From Camelus bactrianus (taxonomy: Eukaryota; Chordata; Mammalia; Artiodactyla; Camelidae), in assembly GCF_048773025.1 (NCBI RefSeq), contig NC_133544.1, positions 496,001 to 560,000 of the forward strand: a stretch of DNA of 64,000 bases. Reading direction: 5' to 3'. How positions within the stretch are numbered: position 1 is the first letter of the stretch; each line of letters opens with the position of its first letter. A program made the translations under genes and the position numbers. The notes under the pieces are model-generated. The model made no database searches and was not told where the DNA came from. It saw only the letters and a list, made by a program, of their open reading frames with translations. This document shows, piece by piece, positions 11,430 through 23,067 of this stretch.

Positions 11430-13770
11430 AGATTAAACAGACTTTGCCCTTTTAGGGTAGTTTTAGGCTAACAGATACGTTGAGCAGAAAGTCACAGAGT
11501 TCCATAAATTCCAGTGCCCCACACGTACGCCCAGTTTCACCTATTATGAATATCTTGCTCCAGTGTGCTATATTTGTCAGAAATGATGAGCCAACTTAAT
11601 ACATTATGATTAACTGAAGTCCATAGGCAACACAATGGCTCACTATCATCTGCACAGTTCTATGAGTTTTGACAAATGCATGGTGTCATTTGCATCCAGA
11701 AGCCCCGAGGCTGCTGTCCATGGAACTGCCTTGATCAGGTACACTGTTCAGACTGCTGCCCATTGGTCCACCATTTCAGCAACACACAGTACAATTTCAC
11801 TGCCTTAAGACCCCCTGTACCTCACCTCCTCTTTCCAACCCCTCCCACACAAACTCCTGGCAGCCACTCATCTTCTCATTGCCTCCATAGATGAGCTCCT
11901 TCAAATACCGTGTAGTAGGAATCTCACAGACAGTATAGCCTTCTCCGGTTGGCTCCTTTCACTTAGCAATGTGCATTTTCATTTCCCCATGTCCTTTTGT
12001 GGCTCAATGGCTCATTTCTTCTTCTTTTTTAATGGTCATTTCTTACTTTGGGGGACTATGGGAGGGTAATTAATTTTTCTTAATGGAGATACTGGGGATT
12101 GAAGCAAGGACCTCATGCATGCTAAGCACACGCTCTATCATTGATCGATACCGTCCCCCCATTTCTTCTCCTATTAACTTCTTTTTTCAACAGCTTTATT
12201 GAGATACAATTGATACACAAAATAAACGCATATATTCGAGGTACACCTGAGATTGCACATACGCAGACACCTGTGAAACCATCACTACTGTCAAGGTAGT
12301 CGACATATCCATTTCTCTAGAAGTTTCCTTGTGCTTTGGGTCTATTGGGATGGGGGGAGGAGCACACGTATGTGAAGAACATTTATCACGAAATCTACTC
12401 TCTTAACAAATATCTGGGTGCACAATGCAGTGTTGTAAACCGTAGGCACAATGTTACACACAGAGCCTCAGAATAGAACTCATTTTGCATAACTGGAAAT
12501 TTATACCTATTGAATCACAGCAGAATCAAAGAATATCACCACAGAAAATCAATGAAGCACAAAAGAAAGAAGCCAGAAGGAATAGAGGAACAAATTATCT
12601 ACAAGACAGACAGAGAACTATTAAAAACAACAGTGATAATAGGACTTTCCCTGCCACAATTACTTTAATGTAAATGGATTAAATTATCAGAGCAAAAGAT
12701 AGAGAGCGGCTGAGTGGATAACAAGCAAGGTCCAAATCTGTGCCATCACAAGGGACTCACTTTAGGTTTAAGGACACATGTAGGCTGGTCATGAAGGGAT
12801 GGAAAAACGTACTCCATGAGAAAGGCAAACGAAAGGAAGCAAGGATGGGTACACTTGGACAAAATAGACTTGAAGGTAAAAACAGTCATAAGACACCCAG
12901 AAAGACGCTATACAATGATGAAAAACTCAATTCTTCACAGACGGCTTCGTCCTTTTTATTCTGAAATCCTATCCCACTGTCTGGATGCATCCACTCACCT
13001 ACTGAGGGACATCCTGGGCGCATCCAAGTTTGAGTTAAGCTACGAACAAAGCACCTGCAGACATTTATAAACCATAAACATCGCTGCGCAGATTTGGGGT
13101 GGGCATGAGTTTTCAGCCCATTTGAACAGGTGAGTATCTAGGAATGCAGTTGCTGGGTTGTATGGCAAGATTAGGTTTAGATTTTGGAGAACCTGCCGAG
13201 CTCTCCTGCAGACGGGCTCTTCCGTTTTGCACCCACCCGCAGCGGAGGAGGCCTCCTGCTGCCCCACACCCTCACCAGCGTTGGGAGGTGCCGGGTTTCG
13301 GTGTTGCTTCTGGACGTCCACCGTTCTAACAGCTGCGTGGTGGTCTTACTTGTTTTCACTTACAGGCTCCAGCGACGTAGGACGTGGAGGAAACTTGCGC
13401 TTCCTTCTCTGCATCTGTGAGTCTTCCTAGGTGACAGGTCTGTCCAGGGCTTTTAGTCACTTTTAACTGGGTTGTTGCTTTCCTTGTTGCTGACTTTTAA
13501 CAGTTCTCTGCATATTTCGGACACGAGTCCTTTATCAGATACGAGGTTTGCAGATGTGTGATTCTCCCAGTCTCTGGCCTGCCTTTCATTCTCTCGACAG
13601 TGTCTTCCACAGGCAGGCATTTTCCACTTCAGTTAAGTTCAGCTAGTGACTTCTTTTTCGTGGAATGCGCTTTTGGTGTTGTACCTCCTGGCTCTTCGCC
13701 GAATCAAGGTCACCTAGATTCCCATGGTTCCGTTCTTTGCGTTGAGGTCAACGACCCACTGTGAGTCAAC
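11430..13770 (-). mobile_element. Nested LINE cluster of unit 1, mostly minus-strand L1
   Basis: From 11,430 to about 12,050 the text is an L1 3' region in reverse ('gttttgacaaatgcatggtgtcat', 'ggctcctttcacttagcaatgtgca'). It resumes at about 12,950-13,700 as reversed ORF2 C-terminus ('ccactcacctactgagggacatcc', 'ccgttctaacagctgcgtggtgg', 'ttatcagatacgaggtttgcaga'). In between lie a minus-strand Vic-1 SINE (12,066-12,165), another reversed LINE piece (12,180-12,480) and a + strand L1 ORF2 5' piece (about 12,520-12,945). CpG-rich changes show age. There is no intact frame. Confidence 0.75.
12066..12165 (-). mobile_element. Vic-1 SINE, minus strand (unit 1)
   Basis: The reverse complement reads GGGGGACGGTATCGATCAAT, then an AGAGCGTGTGCTTAGCATGC core with box B (GGTCCTTGCTTCAATCCCC) and an A-rich tail. 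It is the same family as the SINE at 5,626. It sits within a reversed L1 and is present at the same place in units 2 and 3, so it predates the tandem duplication. Confidence 0.85.
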
Positions 13771-16700
13771 TTCATGACCACTGTGAGTATGTGCCTCAGC
13801 TCGTTTCCTGCTGGGATGCAGGTGCTCCACCACCACTTGGTGAACAGAGCCCCTTCTCCATTAGGTTGCCTTCGCTCCAGGCGAGCTCTCAGAGGTGGGC
13901 CTGGGCAGCGAGAGGTCACTCCCTTATCTGAGCTCCTTTGGTGCTTCTAGAATGTTCTGCCACTGAGGGGGACATGCAATCAAATGGCCTTCAGCCATCT
14001 GCAGAAAAATTATTTCTAACAGAATTTGCACCCAAACCAAGGATAAAGTGTAAAGGTAGAATAAAGGCATCCCCTGACAGGCAAGATCTCAGACAACGTC
14101 CCTCCAGGCATCCTCTCTCAGGAAGACAGCAGACGGCCTTTGGACCTGAACTCTCCACGTCAGCTGCCTGCGCCCCGGCCGATCATGGACTCCAGCCACC
14201 GTCATTGTGCCAGTCACTTCTTTACGACAAATCTCTTTCTAGATACAGATACAGACCGTATACACAGAGGAAGGGGTACATCCTACGGATTCCGTTCCCC
14301 TGGAGACTAACACACCCTGGGGCACAACGCAGTCTTCTTCCAACCCACAGGAGCCGACTGACTCCAGAGAGGATGGGAGGGCAGGTCCACGGCACTCAGC
14401 AGCGTTCCTGAAGAGGGGGTCTAAACTGCACTGGAAAGCCAGCTCAAGGGCCCAGCATCGATGCTTAGTTAAGTCTAAAGCACGTGCTTCCACACGTACA
14501 ACGTGGGAACGTCCAGTTACACGCACTGGGTCTGTTCACAACGCAGCGCATTTCCTCCTAAACGGTACATCAAGTGATTGAGCCTCGTAGAAGGAACAGC
14601 ATCCTGGATTAGAACGGCAGCAAGTGTCACAAACCTGCTGGAAAGCAGAGTGGATCCCTCCCGCGGGCGGCCCCACTCGGCTTGCTCACTGGCTGCCCAG
14701 CACTCGAGCTGCTCAGAAAGGCACCTTCGTGCGGTCCTGCTGTGAGGAGCATGAGCCGTTCTCCACCTTCGGAGACAAAACGCTGGCTTCCTGTAAGAAA
14801 AAATATGGTGCTGCCCAGGGTCCTTGCGCTTCGCCTGGCCGTGTGGGTGAGCTTCCCCCGTCAGGATCTGTGAAACCAAGTTCACCACACGGAGCAGAGG
14901 GAGGCGGCCCAGGCCAGCCAGCGCGTTCCAGAGCCACATCCCGGCCCTCTCCGACCCTCTCCACGCCCTCGTCTCTGGCTGCTGCGCTTCTCAGTGAGGG
15001 GCTGGGGGACGCACACCTGACGGCAGCTTGTCAGCTGAGCTGGAGCCTCAGCCAAGGGACAGCCTTGGAGCAGGTGGGCCCTGGAAGAAGCCCCCGGGAC
15101 ACAGGAGACTGGGGCTCAAGAAGGTGGCTGTGCCCCCAGTCCCAGGTGAGTCCCCGGGAGGCACCCCATAAGTGAGGGTCCTTGGCTTCACACGGGGCAG
15201 AACTCAAGAGCAAGCCGTGGGTCAGGAAGAGTAGGTTACTCAGACAGAGGCACACTCCGCAGACAGAGCGCGGGCGTCTCGCTCAGCAGGGAGAGCGGCC
15301 ACGCGGAGCGGGGGCGCTGGTTCCCATGGGCTCAGTAGCGTCGCATGCTAACTAGTGGGGGGATCGTTCCAGCCGCCTTGGGGAAGGGGCAGGGGGTCCC
15401 AGGACGTGGGCCACCACCCACTTGTTAGCCTTATGGCCAGCCTCAGAACTGTCCTGGCCCCTGTGGGCACGCCATTCACCAGGCTGGTATGTTACAACGA
15501 GCCGACAATGAAGCTCAAGGCCAACTGGAAGTCAACTCTTCCACCATCTTGGGCCTCAAGATCTATTGGGGGTTGAGTCTCCCACCGTCTCCGTGCTAAT
15601 TGCTGTGTCATTCCTTTAATGGCGGTGCCCTGCCCCCTTCCCTCCTGTCCCCCCCACGCAGCAGACCTCAGCGGCAGAGAAACCTGTGAGCCCCCGGGAG
15701 TGGTTTAGCACAAATCCTCTCCCGGGGCCGCAGCCTTCCGTTGCTCCCTGACTCCTCTGGACCCCTCTCGCTCCCCACACCTTCCTCCAAGGGGGGCTGC
15801 GGGCTCCCGTGCCCATCAGCCGCCAGCCACTGGGATAAGAGCGTCAGCACCCAGGGAACGGCGGGAGCAAGGCCCAGCCAGCGCCTTGGCCCCACGTTGG
15901 CTAACTCCGTCTGCGGCTCTCGCCCAGGGGCCGTCCTGCATTTCCTCCTCCTGGAAACGCACAGCCTCCCCGCACTGGTCAACAGCTCCATCCTCCAAAC
16001 ACAGACTCAGCTCCTCTCCCTGCTCCAGCACAGGGCGCACCCGCCAAGCAGCCTGCCTGCCGTCCTGGTGGGTCTCAGCCCAGGCTGGTCTCTGCCGTGG
16101 GAGGTAGGGTGCAGCAGGAGTCAAGACACCAATCCCTACTCTGCCTCCGTCACACTCCATGTGATGGGCCTGGAGGGGCAGGCTTGAGTGTTACTGATGG
16201 CGCCCCAGTCATAAAACTCTGCTTGGACGGGGCACGGGGAGGGGGCTTTCTGATTAAAAGATGCAGGCTCAGGGAGCTGAGAAGTCAGGGGTGTGGCCCA
16301 GCAGGAGCCCCAGGAGCTGCCCTCCCGCCTACACGGTTCAGACGGATACCTCCAAGGAGACCGCTGGAGAAGGCAGTGCTGGGGGAGCCGCCTGCTGACA
16401 CAGGCATGAGCTGAGCGTGGGGACCCGAGCCCTGCACACCTCCACACGGTCCGTCTAATCCATACAACATGGACGCAAGGGTCGTTTTGAGCTGCAGGCA
16501 ATTAAAAAAGCAGACACAAGGCAATCTCTCCGCCTCCTGCCTTTTACAAGGCAAAGCAGGGCGATACCTGAGGACACAGCAGACCCTTATCAGCACCTGT
16601 CAGCGCCTGCCCTGCGAGCCTGCCTCACTCCCTCTCCCATTAACCCACGTACCTACCTTCCCCGCTACACTGACCAGAGACACAAAGTCCCTCTCTTTGC

Positions 16701-17068
16701 CTTCACCCTTGCCTACAACTCAAGTCCTTTAGTTCGGGTCTATACACCCAGTGTTAACCCCCTGCCCCCGTACTCATCCAGGGCACCCTCTGTTCCTATC
16801 TTCTAATCACTCTGGGAGATGCTTTTTTCAGAAACCTGAGGTGGAAGGGGGAACTGGCCCCCTCTTCTACAAGAGCAAGCCTCTCCCCGACCTGACAAGG
16901 GGCAAGCCAAGTCTGAGACTTCCTGCGGTGAGAGCCCTGGCAAAGAGGAGGGAACGTGCACAGGGAGGTGTCCATCAGCCCTGCAGGAAGACAGCCAGGC
17001 AGCTTCCACCTCTAGCTACCTCCATCTGATCCCTGTCCAGCCGGTACTGGGAGTGCCAGGAGGCACTA
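13771..17068. other. Gene-free upstream flank of unit 1
   Basis: About 3.3 kb of mostly single-copy-looking, GC-rich DNA. Many overlapping short open frames on both strands reflect low stop density in GC-rich sequence. None shows a known motif or clear coding bias. The segment is kept almost unchanged in all three units (35,426-38,724 and 57,058-60,356), but that follows from recent duplication, not proven function. A conventional-looking splice donor (cccag/gtgagt) stands at 15,146. Confidence 0.5.
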
Positions 17069-17069
17069 G

Positions 17070-17305
17070 AGATCTGTGTTGAGGCAGGAGTGCAGAATGA
17101 AATGGGGATCCGAGCTGGGAGGACCAGGGTGCACTGCAGATCTGTGCTGGGAGGACCAGGGTGTAGAGCAGTTCTGTGCTGGACGACCAGAATGCACAAA
17201 AGATCTGAGCTGGGAGGACCAGGGTGGAGAGAAGATCTGTGCTAGGAGGATGAGGGTGCACAGAAGATCTGAGCTGGGAGGACCAGGATGCACAGGAGAC
17301 CATCT
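17070..17305 (+). repeat. 32-bp tandem repeat, about 7 copies (unit 1)
   Basis: Repeats of about 32 bp built on GCTGGGAGGACCAGGGTGCA plus a GATCT-containing tail. Copies differ by a few bases. Units 2 and 3 have one more copy each. It lies about 1.8 kb upstream of the candidate I-gamma donor and 2.0 kb upstream of the 45-bp array. Function is unknown. Confidence 0.8.
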
Positions 17306-18889
17306 ACAGCAACCAGCCCAGGAAGCCGCCTGCTCCCCACACGGCAGACCTGCAGGAAGTGAGACCTCTACCTCCAGTGAAAGTCCAAGAAGCCGAACAA
17401 CCTGTAACAGCACCCCCATGCCCAGCAGGGGTGTGACCAATAACCGACAGCGTCCATCATTTTGTCCCTGCGTCCGGCTTAGGACCCACATGAGAAAGCC
17501 GGACGTGCCCCCAGCCATCACAGGGGCGCCTGCATCTCGTCCCTGGTCCAGCTTCCCCAGCCGACCGCCTCATCACGCACCCCGGAGCTCGCCCTTTTTC
17601 TCTAAAGAACCTTTCTATACACAGAAAATATTTTAATAGATTAACATACTATTTATTATACGCTATGCATACATGTATTAGAAACACATGTCACACACGT
17701 GTGTCTGTGTACAGTAACGCTGAACAGTACATACACGTAATAAAACCGCAAAGCTCTCCCGCGTCCCTGCCTGCCTGGAGGCTCTGCCAAGCCCGGTGCT
17801 GGGTGTGGACGCCCTGGCTGCACCAGCTCGGAATAATCAGGCTCTCCTTATCCTGTTAAAGCATTTTCAGCAACTTAGGAGACACAAGGTCTCATGACAG
17901 TGGCTCGCAGTCGCTGTTAAAAAGCAGCCCCAAATGCATCTTGGGACCTAGACACAAGCGGAGACGAAGGTGAAGGTGGCGGAGTGGGTCTGAGCAGGGG
18001 CGGTGATCCCCGGAGGAAGCGAGCAGAGCAGGGGTGGCGGGCGGTCCTGTGGGGCCCAGCAGAGCGCCTGGGCTGGACTCCGCTCTGTGCAGGCCGGAAG
18101 GGGCGCAGCACGCATGTCGCCCACCCAGCCCTTGTAGGACACGTGCCCGGGAAGCCCCCTTCCCCACCCGCGGCTCTTCTGAAGTGGGCACTGCATTATC
18201 CCCCAGGGCCCCTGATGCTGCAGGCACAGAACAGCCCAGGGGTGCACACGGGGCTTGGAGTGAGCTGCGGCACTCCCAGCCAGCAGAAGCTGAAGGTCCC
18301 CGCCCCACTCCTGGGGCACACGCAGCGGTGGAGGGCCTGCGCGCTATTGCTCAGCCAGACAGCCTTCTTCCAGCCCCAGAGAGCACCGTGAACTCTGCAG
18401 CACAGAAGACAGCTGCTGCTGGGGAAACAGCTTCCCTCTGACCTTGCATGTTACACCACCCTGCGGTCAGAGATGGGGGACAGGGATGGAGCCACGGATG
18501 GAGGGAGAGAAGAGGCTTGGACCCAGAGGAAGACAGCCGCCCACCCAAGAGGCCGTGCTGGCAGGCGGACAGGACAAAGCTGGGTTTAGGCTGCAGCCTG
18601 TGCCCACCGCACTCACCAGAGAGGAGAGAGGTGACCACTGGCCCTGGGAGGACCGGGGGCTCAGGGCGGAGGCCGGGTACCCCAGGCAACAGCCAGCCAA
18701 GCGGGCAGCACCCCTGTGGGAGGTAGGGAACAGGTGACCGCCGAGACTCCCACTCTCAGCCCAAGGTCCCAGGACACCACTTGCCCCACCCCCGGGCACC
18801 CATGTGAGACGCCTCTGCTGTGTCTGGACTCCCCCAGGTGATCTGAGACAGAAACCACCCAGAGAAAAGGGAACTTCAGGAAGCAGGCA
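17306..18889. other. Gene-free region upstream of the candidate I-gamma exon (unit 1)
   Basis: No gene is seen. It holds an AT-rich patch at 17,610-17,720 with alternating CA/TG (acacatgtcacacacgtgtg) and otherwise GC-rich sequence. By position relative to the switch region, germline-transcript promoter elements are expected here or just downstream, but I could not fix a promoter by eye. Confidence 0.4.
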
Positions 18890-19105
18890 GTGCCACCGGT
18901 TTCAGTCCTGTTCTTAGTGTTCGCAGGGTTGCGGGCAGTCAGCTCACATCTACGGGAATCCAGCCAAGAAATCCTAGGAACTGGGGCTGCAGGCACAGAG
19001 ATCAGCCTGGAGGAGCGCAGGTGCCTGGGGCCAGAGGAGGGAAGGGGTGGCGGCAGCACGGAGACCCAGGCTGCAGGGGAGCCACCTCCATGGCTTCCAC
19101 CTTCG
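18890..19105 (+). promoter_or_regulatory. Candidate I-gamma (germline transcript) exon end and donor, unit 1
   Basis: A strong 5' splice site, CTTCG/GTGAGTGC, ends at 19,105/19,106. It lies about 225 bp before the G-clustered 45-bp array, where an I-gamma exon would be expected to splice over the switch region to CH1. A kappaB-like GGGAATCCAG stands at about 18,954. The same donor is kept in units 2 (40,791/40,792) and 3 (62,424/62,425). The transcript start is not visible. This is inference from position and splice-site quality, not from a recognised I-gamma sequence. Confidence 0.3.
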
Positions 19106-19330
19106 GTGAGTGCAGCCCAAGAGGAGCAGGGGCAGAGGGAGCGCAGGGGGCATTGGAGGGGAGGCCCCACCTCAGGGACCCCACAAGGCTCCAGGAGCAG
19201 CTGAGGTGAAGGCTGGGAGCTGGTGGGCACAGGCAACCGTCCCACCACCTGGAAGGTCCAGGGACCAGGGGAGACTTCTGGGGACACTGGGGACACAAAA
19301 GAGGGTGAAGGTACCCCAAGGATGAGGAGC

Positions 19331-19785
19331 CCTGCTGGGAGGGGCCCAGGGTGGGACTCCAGGTAGAAAGCCAGCCCTGCTGGGAGGGCACCAGGGTGGG
19401 ACTCCAGGGAGAAAGCCATCCCTGCTGGGAGGGCACCAGGGTGGGACTCCAGGGAGAAAGCCATCCCTGCTGGGAGGGCACCAGGGTGGGACTCCAGGGA
19501 GAAAGCCATCCCTGCTGGGAGGGCACCAGGGTGGGACTCCAGGGAGAAAGCCATCCCTGCTGGGAGGGCACCAGGGTGGGACTCCAGGGAGAAAGCCATC
19601 CCTGCTGGGAGGGCACCAGGGTGGGACTCCAGGGAGAAAGCCATCCCTGCTGGGAGGGCACCAGGGTGGGACTCCAGGTAGAAAGCCATCCCTGCTGGGA
19701 GGGCACCAGGGTGGGACTCCAGGGAGAAAGCCAGCCCTGCTGGGAGGGCACGAGGGTGGGACTCCAGGGAGAAAAGCCAGCCCTG
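19331..19785 (+). repeat. 45-bp G-clustered tandem repeat, about 10 copies (unit 1)
   Basis: Each copy has GGGAGGG, GGGTGGGA and CAGGGAG on the + (non-template) strand and no AGCT. Copies are nearly identical, differing mainly at 'gggagaaagcc[ag/at]cc' and a few 'aggtagaaag'. Because 45 is a multiple of 3, several frames stay open on both strands, but this is a by-product. It lies directly upstream of the 68-bp S-gamma repeats and is likely part of the switch region. Confidence 0.88.
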
Positions 19786-20035
19786 GGGATAACACAGGGG
19801 TCAGGGAGTGGAGTGGAACTACGCTGAGGGCTCTGCGTTGTCCCAGAAGATCAGAGGCTGCCAAGGGCCAGCACCAGGGACAAAGGTCAGGGAGGTTGAA
19901 AGTAAGAGGTGTCAGAACACCTGGAGGTCAAGGAGGGCAGCCCCAGGCGCTCTAAAATACATGGAGCTCGTGCACATGAGCAGAAGCCTGGGAGTGGATG
20001 GGGGCAAGAAGCTAACTTGGAGTTCAAGAGAATTT

Positions 20036-22140
20036 GGAGCTTGTGCAAGTGAGAGGCCACTGAAGGGCAGGAGGGCAGGGGGACAGCCTCAGGGGTTCAA
20101 GGGAGCTGGTTGAGCTTGTGCAGGTGACCGGCGGGCTTGAAGGGCAGAGGACAACCTGAAGGGCTCCACGGAGCAGGTTGAGCTTGTGCAGGTGAGCAGA
20201 GGGCTGCGAGGGCAGGGGGCAGCCCCAGGGATTCCAGGGAGCAAGTTGAGCTTGTGCAGGGGAGCAGAGGGCTGGGAGATCAGGGGGCAGCCCCAGAGGT
20301 TCCAGGGAGCAGGTTGAGCTTCTGCAGGGGCCCAGAAGGCTGGGAGGACAAGGGGCAGCCCCAGGGACTCCACGGAGCAGGTTGAGCTTGTGCAGGTGAC
20401 CGGCGGGCTTGAAGGGCAGGGGACAACCTGAAGGGCTCCACGGAGCAGGTTGAGCTTGTGCAGGTGAGCAGAGGGCTGCGAGGGCAGGGGGCAGCCCCAG
20501 GGATTCCAGGGAGCAAGTTGAGCTTGTACAGGTGAACGGAGGTCTACGAGGGCAGGGAGCAGCCCCAAGGGGCTCCTGGGAGCAGGTTGAGCTTCTGCAG
20601 GGGAGCAGACGGCTGGGAGGGCAGGGAGCAGCCCTGAGGGGCTCCAGGGAGGAGGTTGAGCTTGTGCAGGTGAGCAGAGGGCTGCGAGGGCAGGGGGCAG
20701 CCCTGAGGGGCTCCAGGGAGCAGGTTGAGCTTCTTCGGGACAGCAGAGGGCTGGGAGGGCAGGGCGCATCCCCAGGGGCTCCAGGGAGCAGGTTGAGCTT
20801 CTGTAGGTGAGCAGAGGTTTGGGAGAGCAGAGAGCATCCCCAGGGGCTCTAGGGAGCAGGTTGAGCTTCTGCAGGGGAGCAGAAGGCAGGGAGGGCAGGG
20901 GGCAGCCCCAGAGGTTCCAGGGAGCAGGTTGAGCTTGTGAAGGTAGCAGAGGGCAGGGAGGGTAGGGGGCAGCCCGAGGGGCTCCTGGGAGCAGGTGGGA
21001 CTTACATGGGTGAGCAGAGGGCTGTGAGGGCAGAGGGCAGCCCCAGGGATTCCAGGGAGCAGGTTGAGCTTGTGAAGGTAGCAGAGGGCAGGGAAGGCAA
21101 GGAGCAGCCCCAGGGACTCCAGGGAGCAGGTTGAGCTTCTGAGGGGAGCAGACGGCTGGGAGGGCAGGGAGCAGCCCCAGGGGCTCCAGGGAGAAATCAG
21201 AGCTATGACCTGTAGGCTGGGGGCAGGCAGGTACAGGACTGCCCTGAGGAGCTCCAAGGAGCTAGTAGAGCTTGTATTGGTGAACAGGGGGCTAGGAGTG
21301 CAGGGGGCAGCCTAAGGGGCTCCAGGAATAAGGTAAAGCTTGTGCAAGTAGCAGAGGGCTGGGAAGGCAGGGAGCAGCCCCAGGGGCTCCAGGGAGCAGG
21401 TTGAGCTCGTGAGGGTCAGCAGAGGCCTGGGAGTGCAGGGGGAAGCCCCAGGGGCTCCAGGGAACAGGTTGTGCATGTGCAGGGGAGCAGAGGGAAGGGA
21501 GCGCAGGGGGCAGCCCCAAGAGGCTCCAGGGAACAGGTTGAGCTCATGCGGGACAGCAGAGGGCTGGGAGGGCAGGGGGCAGCCCCAGGGGTTCCAGGAA
21601 GCAGGTTGAGCTTGTACAGGTGAACGGAGGTCTACGAGGGCAGGGGGCAGCCCCAAGGGGCTCCTGGGAGCAGGTTGAGCTTCTGCAGGGGAGCAGAGGT
21701 TTGGGAGAGAATGGGGCAGCCTCCAGAGATCCAGGGAGCAGGTTGAGCTCAGGCGGCTCAGCAGAGGGCTGGGAGTCCAAGAGGCAGCCTTAGGGTCTCC
21801 AGGGAGCACGTAGAGCACGTGTGGGTGAACAGAGGGCTGGGCGGTCACGGGGCTGCCCCAGGGGCTCCAGGGCACAGGTTGAGCTTCTGCAGGGGACCAG
21901 AGAGCTGGGAGGGCAGGGGGCAGCCCCAGGGGCTCCAGGGCTCAGGTTGAGCTTCTGCAGGGGAGCAGAGAGCTGGGAGGGCAGGGAGCAGCCCCAGGGG
22001 CTCCAGGGAGAAATCAGAGCTATGACCTGTAGGCTGGGGGCAGGCAGGTACAGGAGAGCCCTGAGGAACTCCAAGGAGCTGGTAGAGCTTGTATTGCTGA
22101 ACAGGGGGATGGGAGGGAAGGAAGTAGCTTAAAGAGGTCC
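20036..22140 (+). repeat. S-gamma switch region, 68-bp repeats, about 29 copies (unit 1)
   Basis: Tandem 68-bp repeats (starts at 20,112, 20,180, 20,248, 20,316 and onward) built on GAGCTTSTGCAGG, AGCAGAGGGCTGGGAGGGCA and GGGGGCAGCCCCAGGG. Nearly every copy has one AGCT, the preferred AID target, and G runs on the non-template strand, as expected of a mammalian class-switch region. A divergent block ('gaaatcagagctatgacctg') occurs twice (21,191 and 22,011). Location about 0.9 kb upstream of CH1 fits. It is the longest S-gamma of the three units. Confidence 0.88.
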
Positions 22141-23067
22141 AGGAAGCCAGTTGTAATTGTGAGAATGAGAAAAGGGTCCACAGAACAGCGGGGCTCCCCT
22201 GTAGCTAGCGCATTAAAGCCCGGATCTAAAGTACAGCCACACGAGGAGCTGAGCCAGGTTGACGGCTGTGGGGATGGTCAGAGGGGCCACGGCTGCCCCT
22301 GGCCAGTGTCTCCTGGGACAAGGGTCTCAGAGGCTGCCAGTGAGCAGGGGGCTGAGGTCAGAGGACAGGGACATGGGAGCTACAAGCTGGGGTGGCGTCA
22401 GGGGCCCAGGTGTGAGGGGGAAGTGAGCTGAGGGGCTCCAGCTGGAGGACCAGAAGAGGGACAGGAGCTCCCCGAGGCACAGACTCGGCAGCCTGGCTGA
22501 GGCCACAGGGATGAAAGGGGAGGGGCCAAGGAGGAGACCTGCAGGGCCAGGGTCCAAGAGGGCCAGGGGCCAGGGGGGCCAAGGCCCAGGGGCTCTGGAT
22601 GCAGAGCTGACCCAGAAGACACGGGCGCGGAGGGCAAACAGCAGGCCAGGCAAGGGGCCACGAGCAGGCTTCTGGGTGGTGGAGGCCCACCACGCCAAGG
22701 AGAGGCCCGCTCACCCAGGGCAGGGCCGGGCAGTGGCAACAGGACGGTGAGCTCAGGGGACCAGCAGACGCTGGCCGGGAGCAGGCAGCACTGGTCAGGA
22801 CTCAGACACAGGGCTCAGTCAGGCCAGGCACTTGCAGGAGGTCAGGGACCTAGGGGGCTGTCACCCAGGTGATCACCCAGCGCTGACCCACAGCTGCAGA
22901 GGCACGAGGCCCTGGGTGGTGAGGGCCCTGCCGGCCAGCTGCTTTGCAGACATTCTGGAAGCACATGGGCGCTGGGATCAGGGGTGCCCAGACCTGGGCT
23001 CGTAACACCCTGCCTGGACCCTCTCAGAGGTGAAGCCCTGGTGGTCACACAGCCTGCTTTCTTGCAG
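22141..23067 (+). other. Intron between S-gamma and CH1 (unit 1)
   Basis: Non-coding, GC-rich, spliced out of both germline and mature transcripts. It is almost letter-for-letter the same as in unit 2 up to about 22,964, then differences appear. It ends in a good acceptor, CCTGCTTTCTTGCAG, at 23,067. No gene is seen. Confidence 0.7.

Noticed and set aside
13938-16414. Several 100-180-codon open frames on both strands, repeated in all units
   Set aside because: They overlap each other in many frames, lack domains, and their conservation is explained by recent duplication.
18661-19864. Long open frames (230-342 codons) on both strands over the 45-bp array of unit 1, and similar ones at 40,858-42,286 and 61,980-63,185
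   Set aside because: They are 15-residue repeats produced by a 45-bp tandem repeat in a switch region. They appear in several frames and both strands at once, and no start, splice or protein family supports them.
20089-22100. Minus-strand open frames made of repeats such as HKLNLLPGAP over the 68-bp array
   Set aside because: By-product of the S-gamma repeat; length and frame vary with copy number and no family match is known.
19331-22140. Possible CRISPR-like or satellite array
   Set aside because: Repeats are directly adjacent without spacers, in a vertebrate Ig locus, and sit where a switch region belongs.
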